DNA from: Tubulanus polymorphus
Lineage: Eukaryota; Nemertea; Palaeonemertea; Tubulaniformes; Tubulanidae
Direction of reading: 5' to 3'
DNA: 64,000 nt
Assembly: GCF_964204645.1 (NCBI RefSeq)
Contig: NC_134035.1
Span: 8,184,501 to 8,248,500, forward strand
Shown here: piece by piece, positions 25,301 to 37,300 of the stretch
Layout: each line of letters begins with the position of its first letter
How positions within the stretch are numbered: position 1 is the stretch's first letter
Notes under the pieces: model-generated
Seen by the model: the letters and a program-made list of their open reading frames with translations, nothing else
Database searches by the model: none
What the model was told of the DNA's origin: nothing
Position numbers and translations under genes: made by a program

Positions 25301-28300
25301 AGTCATCTTCACGAATGAAGATGACTGCTAGGGTATAATCCTAAAGATGACTATTAGGATATAGTCGAAATGTCGGATGAATAAATTTATAGCTGTAAGA
25401 AAAACTTTTCGGACTTTATCTTCCGTTTTATTAGTGTGAGATTCTCTATATATCGTCACAACATGAAATAGTGTTTCATCAACTGGTTATACTGTATTCA
25501 TTCATTATTTCTCGTACGTACGGTGTTTATATGAAAGTGTTTAAAGTATGACTATTTGTCTTCGATCGTTTTAAAGGTTGGTCGGCCGTCAATACTCTCG
25601 TCGATCCGAACGGCAAACGATTACAAAAATCGTCGACCTTGCCGGCGCCGAGACGTCAACCTCAAGATGAAGCAGAGGGTACTAAACGATGTTGTGTTGG
25701 TCGATGTTTATTCAGTGTTTATTATCTTATCGTATTTGGGTTCATTTTTTAGGATCAACTGTGTTGGTCCTTATAGAATGGTTCTGAAAGTAACTTTCTG
25801 TTAGCTGATATTTTGTCATAATGGAGGGAAATAGGTGGTGGAATTGAATATGGCAAGTTTCGTCCATCAGCTCTATGTCATTTGGATGCGCTGGGAGAAA
25901 ATGTGCAAAATTTCAATGAATTTTTCCCCCGTTCTTCTAATGGATGCTTGACCTAGTTTCATGACATCACAGAGAAAGCCCTTCACAAGGGCATCACCTG
26001 GAAATCCCTCTAGAAGGGCTTTCCCAGTGACGTTATCAAGAACTGTTTTCTACCATGTACTTGTGACTCATAGGGAAAACTACGGAAGCCCCTAGGTGAC
26101 ATACGAGATAATTTTTTCACAATTTCGACTTATGTAGAATTTCGACTTATTATCTTCAATTTTGACTTATTATGTCGAATTTCAACAGTTATTATTTGAT
26201 TATTCGATTTTTGTGCTCAAAACTAAAATGTACTCAGTTGATCCTACTGGACCCATGGTCCTTTATTAATGCAATAAGCCTATGGTTATCTTATTTGGAA
26301 CTGATCAGCATTAAAATGTTTATAAGTGATTTCATATTGGCTCATCTCATATTTCCAGATCTGCCCCATTCTCCATTCCTGCCATCATTATTGCCACTTC
26401 GAAATATTTTCTGGTGAGCACCATTGCCTTTACAAGATACCTTGTATTTCCCGTTCTGGCATTATTGCCAAGACATCTCATACTTCCGCTTCAGGCAACA
26501 TTGCCCCTAGGTAACAAGATATCTCATACTTCCATACTCAGGCACCATTGCCAGAATGAGATATTTTATATTTACAGTTCAACGATCCTTCTTGTTCGCT
26601 AGTTGATATTTCCACTCTTGTTGATGATTTCCTGATTTGAATGACATCTATCTGGCATGTACACTTTTCGATTCGACGGTTGGATTTTGTCTCTAGATTT
26701 TCGATTGACTAATAAAATATTTTGCCTCATGAAATATGTTCCAGACATGGCCATTGCTGTAAATACTTATTTTTTTGTAATTTGTGGTATTTTTTAGCGA
26801 GTTTAGTCTTAACGCACCTTAATATTCAGCGTTGTAAAAATCGACTCATCTTTTGGATTTATATGAAAAAGTAATTTTCAATATGGTTTCGTTGTTTTAG
26901 GTTGGGTTGACAGTAATATATACGAGTCGACCGGCGGCGGACCTCACGACGATTGGGTCGACTCATCTATATACGAGTCGATGGAATCAATGCGACGACC
27001 GCCGTCGAAACCAAAACTCCCGCCCGGTAAACCGAGCAAGGTAAGTTTAGAAAACTCCACACGGAAAATGAATTTTATGTTCCGCAAACTCTAATGTAAA
27101 CCCCATTCAACGGTATAGAAAATTCAACAGCGTGGCTGCTTATTGGTCAATATTGAAATGAAAGAATAGTAGAATCTGAAAATAGAAATACCACAATACA
27201 CAATACAATACAAGTGGAGTGGCGTGGCCTAAAGGTTAAGGCGTTGGCTTCTCAATCGAGATGTCCAGTGTTCGAACCCCGGCTATGCTGTAGTGTCCTT
27301 AGGCAAGGCATTAATTCACACTTGCTACCTGCTGACGACGCCTGATCGTGATTTGCTGATCGGTGTTGTATCTCCCCAGGGAGAGTAAGACTGCTATGGA
27401 ATGGTAACAGAAGCTGGGTATTAATAATCAGGTTTGACAGCGCAGCTGAACTTTGTACACAGGGACATGGAAAGAGGCGCTATACAAATTCGTGTTTATT
27501 AATACAATGCAATAGAACTTTACAATGTTACTTACATTAAAAACAAAATCAATCAAAAAGTACACACAGGCTGAGAGAAGAATTACATGTGGATCATACA
27601 ATGCAAGTTTGTATTGTAGCATTGTAGCCTACATGTATGTCTCACAGTCGGGTTCTTGCTGGTGCAAAAGGCTTTTGTATTTCTATACATGTAGGGTGTG
27701 AGCGCTTGTTCGCAATCTTGCGAGAACTTTAGCATGCCACAATTAATTAAATATGTAGTGCGCTGTCACTCAGATGATTGTATCGAACGCTTATTGATAT
27801 AGGTCGTAGGATTGAAAGGTGTTGAATGCTTTGTATTTAACCCTTTTTCACTCAAATATTTTTTTCATAATGACCCCTTTGTGATTCCTATTGTTTTTTG
27901 TATGAAATATTGAAACCACCGATAGAAAAAGTTGGATAACTCACAACTTTAAAGAGATAGTCCCATAAAAGTATATACTTTCTGGTAGATAATTACAAGA
28001 TGCGTCTCGGAATGTTGGTTTAGCCTTTTTATGTTGAAATAAACTTGCCTCAGTTACCAAGGAAACCAAGTTAAAATATCAAAATTTTAACACAAAATAT
28101 TCTCATATTTGAAAATGTTTATTGACACAATTTTTAGGCCAGCCGTAGGCTGAGCCTATTACTATACAAATGGAGCGAATTTAAATGACATGGTTTCCAC
28201 ACAAAAGGCTCTTTTGCTTGCCAAGTGAGGGCATATTCGAACAAATCACGTATTTAAGCGTAATCCATTCTCGGAATCGTAGCGAGCAGAATTTTGAAAT

Positions 28301-31300
28301 AGGGTCTCATAAAAATGTTTTCTGCATTTTTCACGAAAGTTAAATCGGGAAAATTTCAATTTTTATCAGCCAATCAGGAAGTTGTGTCTTCCCTGTGATT
28401 GGTTTATCTGAAAATATCAGCAGCTGTTCACGTGAATTATCGCGATTTCATTACTGGCGCTTTTGCGCATGACGTCATGTATCAACACGCGACAATACTT
28501 CCGCGTTTGCTACGTTTTCGCTGATTGGCCCATTTACTGGGAAATTCCACAGAAGCCTAATGTTTGTTACAAGCGCTGTGATTGGCCCGACCCGATTCTG
28601 GCATGGCTTTAGCTTAGTGGGTTCGAATCCCTTGACGGGTGAAGATGATGGATCCTATCAATATCTATTGAAACAAATAAGTTTCCCGGTTGGGCTGCCG
28701 CGGATATCTACCGGAAGTGTTCCGGTTCGATATTTCGAGGTTTCTTTGAATTTTGGAGTGATATTGAAATCCGGTAAATATTAGCGGTAGATTGTGAAAA
28801 CCCATTGCATGATATTTGTATTACCTAATCAACGAAAAGCGTCGGGGCCGCGCCAGGAGTTTTCGTGATTCAAGTAGCGCAATAGCCTACTTCTTCGTGT
28901 TCGTCCACCTCAATTTTCACTCCGCCGATCTCTGAATCGGCTCTGTCCCCGTCGGCGCTGTGATTGCACTTTCGTACCACCAAACTTTTTTATTTCTATA
29001 TCAGGGAGGTCTGGAGAATAAAAAAGTCAAAATTTGGATATCATATAGGCCTGATTTCATCGAATAAGTCGACCATGGTCGTTACGTTTCCATACTTATT
29101 ACCACCTTAAACCGTCTGAACAATTTTGTCACAACCAACATTTCGTTTACAGAAATCAGGTGTTCACGTGAATCCGCGGTATCGTCTACTGTTTTACTTC
29201 CGGGTTTTATTTTAAGATTTAAAATTGTATTTCAAGATCGATTTCTATGAAATCTTTAGTTGATTTGGTGTTTGGGAGGAATTTTTATTTGCTCTACAGA
29301 AAATTCATCCTTGACAATTGCGCAAGGTTCGCGAAAAAAAGGTTTTACCAAATCGGGTGTATGACCTTGATATGCTAATTATAGCCATGTGCCCGAATTG
29401 CAAATTCAATCAAATTTTATTCTGCCAAAAAATGTTAAATACAATTCGCTTTCCGAGAGTTAATGGGATGCTGCATGGAACAAAGTTGTTTTGAGATGGG
29501 TCTTGAAGCTATTGAGGTCAAGAGATAACCATCTAGATAGTTCGTGAGAGTTCCAAAGTTTTGAAGACGCTTCAAGGTAATGTCTTGATATTTGTTTTAT
29601 ACGTGTATCTACCCTAGACACATCTTCAGGCCAAAAACTGGCCCTGTCAGATTCAAAATGGCCGACTGGCAGCCATTGTTGTTCGCCAAAATCAGCACTT
29701 TTTACACATTTTTGAAGTTTTCGAGGGAAATTTTGAAGACACTTTTATCAATAACCTTGATCATTCGTATATATTTGTATCCCCCGAGGGCCCATCGGCA
29801 TGAGAAAAATTGAGTCGATCGGATTTAAGATGGCCGTACTGTGACCTTTTTTGTTCCCAAAAATGTCAATTTTGGCCTGAATTCTGAGTACTGTAGCTGT
29901 CTAATGGTGCGCCATGTTTCATTGCAATTTGTAATGGGTATTCTTTGGAAAGGGATCTTTTATATCCGAGAGGGTATTTTTGACCAGGCAATTATGACGC
30001 ACTTGGCAGCCATCTTGGGGTCATCAGTACTCATTCGTAGGTGGAAAAAAAGTTTTTCCACATCATAATTGATACTTAAGCATATTTTGCTACTATAATC
30101 AATTGGAAAGTTGTAGCTCATGACATGTTCTATGATCGAGGTGAGTTTCAAGCTCATTGGTTTTTTTTATGGCCACCAGGGGGCGTTGAACAATACAATA
30201 ACTTAGTATTTCTATATTACATTCGTACCTATGCATATTTTGCTACCACAATCAATTGGAAAGTTGTAGCTCATGACATGGTCTATGATCTTGGTGAGTT
30301 TCAAGCTCATTGGTTTTTGTATATGGCCACCAGGGCCGTTGAACAATACAATAACTTAGTATTTCTATATTACATTCGTTCCTGCTGTCTGTGTTAACAC
30401 ACGATTTTACTATGTAAATGATATTGAGCAGGGAGTGTATATTGATAAATATAACCCACAGATTACATCATTTATAAAAAGCAAATCTGACAGGCTGGCC
30501 ATTGTGCCCCTTGGGGCTCTTGTTACCATCAGTCGTTGTTATCGTGTAAAAAATCATTTTCACTCACATTTTCATCAGAAAAACCATCGTCGTTACCCGC
30601 TTCTAGCCAGATCATCATCACTAGCAGAAGAATCGTCACCAAACGTAGAATCATTCAGTATTTCAGGAACTATTTTTTTCGACGTTATTTTCACAAAAAA
30701 AGCATTCATAAACTACGAAGAAATTTTAAAAAGTTGATCTTGTAAACTCAACAATATCGCGCGAGGTAGATATGACACTGTACCACCGAAAACCTCTCTT
30801 CCCAGTGTAGGTACGTAATATCACGTATGAAAGTATGAACGGAAAATACGAATGGTACGTATCATTACGTATGAAAGTGAGAAAGGGTTAACATTTGTGC
30901 AGTTGTAATTTTCTCAGTTCCATAAGAATTAACCCTTTCTTTGCTGACAGTTTTCCATTCGAGATTGCTGGACAAAAATTTGAAATTAAAAAGTTACACC
31001 GCAGCGTGGCGTAAAGAGATTCTGACTAATTAACAATTGCTCCTACGCAGGTCTGAGAAACCTTAATTGTTACCAACCCAGTTTATGAAACCTTTCTTAC
31101 CATAGTTCGAACGGATTCTAATGGCACGCATAATACACCATATACATATAAACAGATTTCCTCGAAAAGAAACAGGTTTCTTCTATTTCGGGGGAATTTT
31201 AACCCCTCATCTTTGAACATATTCCTCTACCTTTGCACAAGTTTGAAAAAGTTATTGGACTATGAAAATAGTTGCGAGGTACATACGGTAGTACTAAGGT

Positions 31301-34300
31301 TTCTGAGAAACCTAGGTTTCCTATGTAAACCTTAGGAAACGTATGTAAATAACTTTGTCTCTTATTTCTCCAGGGTAAAATGGCAATGGGAATGGCAATG
31401 TTGAAAACTCTCGGTAACGCGAGGAAAGGATCGCAGCCGACGTTGCAGGCACCTCTAGCCACTATGGATCCTATTGAGATTGGTGATTATGCTACAGTAA
31501 AAGTAAGTAAAAATTGCCCGCGCGATCGCATCCTTTTTTTGTATGAAAATATCGGAACCAGTCTGCGTTCTTCTCACGTTTGATTTGATTAAGTCGATTA
31601 CTCTTCGCCGTTTAATGGTGGAGTATTCTGATAGTTGAATTGATTTAGGACCGATGAATGAATGATTAACTAATTTTGACTATTGGTATTTAATGAGGAC
31701 TCGACGTTCGACTACGGCAATAGAAGATCCACCAGATTCGCTAATAGATGTGCATTCAACAAAAACGTTTTATCGAATTTCTTCTCAGGATTCAAATAAA
31801 TAAAATGTAAAAATAGAATACTCATCTTTAGATTCACCGCAGTTTAACATACACTTAAAAAGTCATTTGATCCAGGTTCATTATCAATGACATTCTGCCC
31901 TACGCATAAGAACTGTATTAATAGAATTTTTGCGTTATAGACATGCTATTTATTAATCATAAAACCTTTATATAAACGATTCGTACTTCATACCGATTGG
32001 AAGCTAGTATGCTAAGACATTTGTAGTTTATCGTCGTTTTATATGTTGCTATTGGTAATGAATTGACATGTTATTGTTGTATTGTTTTGTCTCGTAGGAC
32101 GCACTTCTTCCCGAGGAGAACGATTATGCCCTCGTGCAGGACGCCTTACCTGCCGGAACACTGCACAGAATCTGGTCGACATTCCGTAAACCATCTCAAC
32201 CAGAACCTAAAGGTATAGTTGGCTTCCATCTTTGGCTTTTGTTTATTTTATTCTAAGAATAACATCGTCGCGACCAGGTTACTGAGATGACACGACATCT
32301 TGAATAAAACGCTTGATGAGCAATAAATGAAATAGATATAAATCTTTTGTTTTATGGAGAATGATTGCTATATTAGAAAAAAGTCTTCATGACTTAAAAG
32401 CCTTATTGTTTCACAGTGAAACAGATTTTTGAATGATTCACTGTCTGGACGTGGTTAGCCAGGACCTTCTGTAGTATATTAAAAGATTGTTTATTTCATT
32501 TGTTTTCGACGTGCAGGTGGAACGGATTCCGATTCGGAGTTTAGTTCGCTGGAACGTTCGTCGCGAGACACGATTTACTCGCGCGTCAACCGCAAGCCGA
32601 CGCCGCACAAGAAAAAACACCACCGCCAACGACCGCCTGTCATACACCAGCAGATCGATGAGCCAGCGCCAATACCGCTGATCGGCGACGACCGTTGTCC
32701 GTTGATCACGCATAAAGGCCAAGGTACGTGACAAAACGTAAACGAATAGCGCCCACTATTATCTATCACCGAAATCATTGTTGTTTTATCAGTTTATCAG
32801 TTGTCGAAAATCTATATTATTGAATGTACTATTACTTCTTAAATATTGTGAAATCTGTGATTGTTATTGTTGTTGTTTGTTGTTGTTGTAAAATTATGAC
32901 ATTTCAAGCGCGGCGTTGAATACTTATTGATTTGAGGGGAAAAATGAAGTTTTTTGCTACTTCTCTATCTACCTTACCCTCAATACGCATGCACACATAC
33001 ATACATACACTTTTACCATGTTACTATGAGATGATGAACGTACGTCTTTAATTTTTTGCTGCTCACAGTTTCCTAGCCTGTGTTGCTGGGGATAATTTGA
33101 AAAATCCAGAAAATTACACCACAGTCCACCCTTCAGCGAGGTGTATAACAGATATTCAATTATCTGGTATCTACCCTTCAGCGCGGTGTATAACAGATAT
33201 TCAATTATCTGGTATCTTCCCTTCAGCCCGGTGTATGACAGATATTCAATTTTCTGGCATCTACCCTACAGTGCGGTGTATAACAGATATTCAATTATTT
33301 GGCATCTACCCTACAGTGCGGTGTATAACAGATATTCAATTATCTGGCATTTACCCTACAGTACGGTGTATAACAGATATTCAATTATCTGGCATTTACC
33401 CTACAGTACGGTGTATAACATATATTCAATTATCTGGCATCTACCCTACGGTGCGGTGTATAACAGATATTCAATTATCTGGCATCTACCCTCCAACAGT
33501 ACGGTGTATAACAGATATTCAATTATCTGGCATCTACCCTACAGTACGGTGTATAACAGATATTTCATTATCTGGTATCTACCCTACAGTACGGTGTATT
33601 ATAGATATTCAATTATCTGGCATCTACCCTACAGTACGGTTTATAACAGATATTCAATTATCTGGCATCTACCCTACAGTACGGTGTATAACAGATATTC
33701 AATTATCTGGTATCTACCCTACAGTACGGTGTATAATAGATATTCAATTATCTGGCATCTACCCGTACATAATGTTGTGGTGCAGTGTATCCTAGTACTA
33801 ATGTTTTATAATGTCATTATGTCATTCGTCTCTTAGTTTGTTGAAACAATATTTACACATAAAACATTTGCATCTGATGATCATTGTTAAGATTTGAAAA
33901 AAATAGAAAGACGCGGGGGATCAACTGATATTTTCTTTATGGCATTAGTTGTAATTGTAAAGGTGTATATGCGTATGTCGGCATGCGTGATTGGCCCGAT
34001 GTACTTGTTGTTTCAATTTGACTTTGTGGGAAATTTTGTAAGGAAAATGTAAATAGTTCATCTTCACGCTGTAATCTGTCAAAATTGATCCACGGATATC
34101 GTCGGTTTTTTTGCGCCATTCAATTCATTGTGTAAAAATTAGTTATTATATCCGAGGCCGGGGTGGATCCGTGTACTAAACGTATGAAGCTGCAGCCTGA
34201 GCTGAGGGTTAACAAATTCAATTTCTCGGGAACGAACCGATCATTTTTGGAGCATCGATTGGAAGAGCGGCGCCATATTTTGCGGGGATCTGACACCTGG

Positions 34301-37300
34301 GTCCATCCTTCCCTCGGAAAGAAGCACAGGAATACACATATGCCATTAGCAATGCAATAATATTAAGCTAAAAGTGCTTACATTCTGATATAGGTGACTC
34401 GTTTTCTGATGTGAAATATGAATGTTATTGTTCAGTAATATCGATTTAGTAGATAATCATCAATTGAATGGTGCTGCTTTCTGCTTATGAATTTCATGTA
34501 TATTTCATTCAAACTATTTTCTCTGTTGTTTCCACTTTGGTGTGTATATATGTTCCTCGGCGTAATTCTATGTTGATATAATTCCCATTTTTGTTGTTAT
34601 CTAAATGAAGTTTGAAGGCTTCGACTATCCCCCAATAAGAGGTGAAGAATACTACTTAAAAACAGCCGGATTTTCGTTTGAGTTTCACGAAAAGTACAGT
34701 AAACCTCGCCTTACTTGGACGTTGCCAACTCTGACGAATTTTCCCTATCCTTAATTCGAACTTTGAATAACTTGGAACAATTTTGCCGGTTTGCCAAATT
34801 TATCAGGTGAGGTTAACTGTACTTAGGTTGTACCGGTAATGACTATCTGATGATGGTGACTTATGTTGTTGTAGTTTGTTTTTAGTCATTTCCCGGTTAT
34901 CAAGATGCAGAAGATCTTTGAAAAATTCCACGCTAGTGTGTTGAGAATAACGGGCATTACTGCTTTAGTGCGTCTATACTGCTGCGCAGTGTAGTAAGTA
35001 AATAATTGGTGCGGTGTACTAGCTAAGTCCATCACCGATTTTTACACCGCACTGCGGTGTAGACACACTCAAAGGGTTAATCGTGTGCATTTGTTTCTAG
35101 GTTTATCTAGGTAGTCACTAAGGCTGAGGGCATCAATGTCACTTTATTTGTCAGGTTCTTGTACGCTGTGTATATGTATGTTAGCCATATTGTTGTTGTT
35201 GTTGCTGTATACATGTTTTGTATTAGGCCTATGTCATCGCGAGTTAAATGTCATTATGTATTATGTCATCGTGCGTTATATGTCGTATATGTATTATGTC
35301 GTCTTATTTTTCTATGTACACAGAAAATACACGTTGTGTCGATGTTTATACCAATCCTTCTTGTGGTAAGAACCGCCTCCGATTACATATACATATTTAT
35401 TCATAGTAGCACCGAAAAATAGTTTGTTGTGTGTCTTTTCCTCTCTCTCTTTATCTCTCTCTCTCTCTCTAATTATTATTATTATCATGATTATTATTAT
35501 TACTATTATTATATTATTATTATAACTCTAGAAATACAACTATGGTCCTGTAGTTGTCGTGTGCTGCGTTGGATTCGATAAATGTTTCGTACCCTCGGTT
35601 TGAACTATTTTTGTATATAGTACAGACAGTTGCTTTTTTTCTTGTCATTACTAAATGCGTCGAAAAGCTTACATAGAATGGACGAAAAAAATTATTTGAT
35701 CGAAAACATCATTTTAGAAGATATAAGGCTAAAAAATGATAAAAAATGATGTTCGTCAAAATCTGCTCGATGAGTAATTTTTTTCAGCCTGATATAAGAT
35801 CTTTCATTGCGGTCTATATGCGAATATAACGTTCATTTCTGAATAAAAAGGTGCTCGAATTCAATTGTTCGGTACTTTTGGCCGAGGAGCATTTTATCAG
35901 CTGAAGTACTCTTGATAAGCCGTAAAGAGTGAGTGATTGAAAATTCTCGCTTCACTTCGAAAATGGACTCGACTGTTGGAAAAAAAACTGCAGTCGGCGA
36001 CCGCTCACGGGCTTCGATTTTGCATCTGCTTAAATCATCCAATATCATAACCATGCGCTGGGCCTGATTTTAGTGACTAGTTTCAACTCGACTATACGCG
36101 AATCGTTTATCGCCGGGTTCAACTTGAAACTGGTCGATAAAATCAGGCGTCGTGAAACATACACGCGACGTGACCGGGAAATACGATTCATTTGTCATTC
36201 AATACGCGCGCATTGTCATCATTAAGAAGTACGAGCAACGCTACTCTTAATTCATCATCAAACCAGGTCCATAACAACACACCGCTACATAATAATCTAT
36301 ATCTTCAACTTAAACTATGCTACGTCTCTGTACGATCAAGTCCAAGCTCTGCCGATCTTTCGTATCATTTGCTTCGAGATTCTTTTCGCAAACGATCTTT
36401 TATTTTCGCCGTGTTTCTTGTACAGATTGCCGAATGCAGTGCCGTGCAGTTTCGTTTTGTTAAGATTCTCGGATAATCAAACACAAATTTATGGTTAATG
36501 TTCAATTTAATGCATTCTGCATGAATCATTAATTTAAATTTTCCAGTATGAAGAGAAGAGTGAAAATTAATTCATTTTACTGTTGATTAACCCGTTGAAT
36601 CTTGAATTAAACCAATGTCTGGTATTTTCGATGAACTCTTTGAAATATGGGATTATGGGACATTCTTTATACGGGGTCGGTTCTATTGACAGGGGTTGGT
36701 TCCATAGTCGAGACTTTAGTTCAAACATGTGTTCTTAAAACCGGTTCTAAGTTGTAAGATTGACTAATTTTAAGAACTAGGTCGATCTTGGACTGGTCTT
36801 AAGTTAAAGACATGATTATGGAACCGGCTTTTCGGTCGCATTTCACAGACCGCTTAAAGCTTCCTTGAAGTTTCATTAGTTATGCGCCAAGTCGTTCGAG
36901 GCGTCCTGCAAAATAGGCCTCAGGAATGAGTTCCACTGTTGTGAGTTAAGATAGATTTAACTATAGAGTCAACCAACTGAAAATTAATTGATTGCACTCA
37001 AGAACTATAAGGGAACCAACTCCTGTGATGAATTTGTAACAAAATGAAACTGCTGATATGGTTATCTTAAACTGTGTGACTATAATTCAATCATATATAA
37101 TATTTCATAATCACCTGCTTCTCTTTCGTTGCATAATTATTATCATTCATAATCAGTTCACACTATTTTGCTGCTTACGATGAAGATTCCATTCCTAACC
37201 CGTTCCAATTTTTGGTGGCGTATCTTAAGTTGTTCTTTATTAAATTTTTTTGGTGATATAATCATAACAAAAACGTTTGTTGTCACTGAATAACGCTAAC

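Noticed and set aside
33097-33836. Two overlapping frames of about 230 codons encoding a 15-residue repeat
   Set aside because: They are read-throughs of a 45-bp minisatellite; frames stay open because the unit length is divisible by three. No splice or start logic and it lies in a p190 intron.
34163-34360. ORF 34163-34360 and the opposite-strand ORF 33937-34119 as genes
   Set aside because: No recognisable domain, no usable splice pairing with the p190 frame, and they lie in the repeat-rich intron 18.
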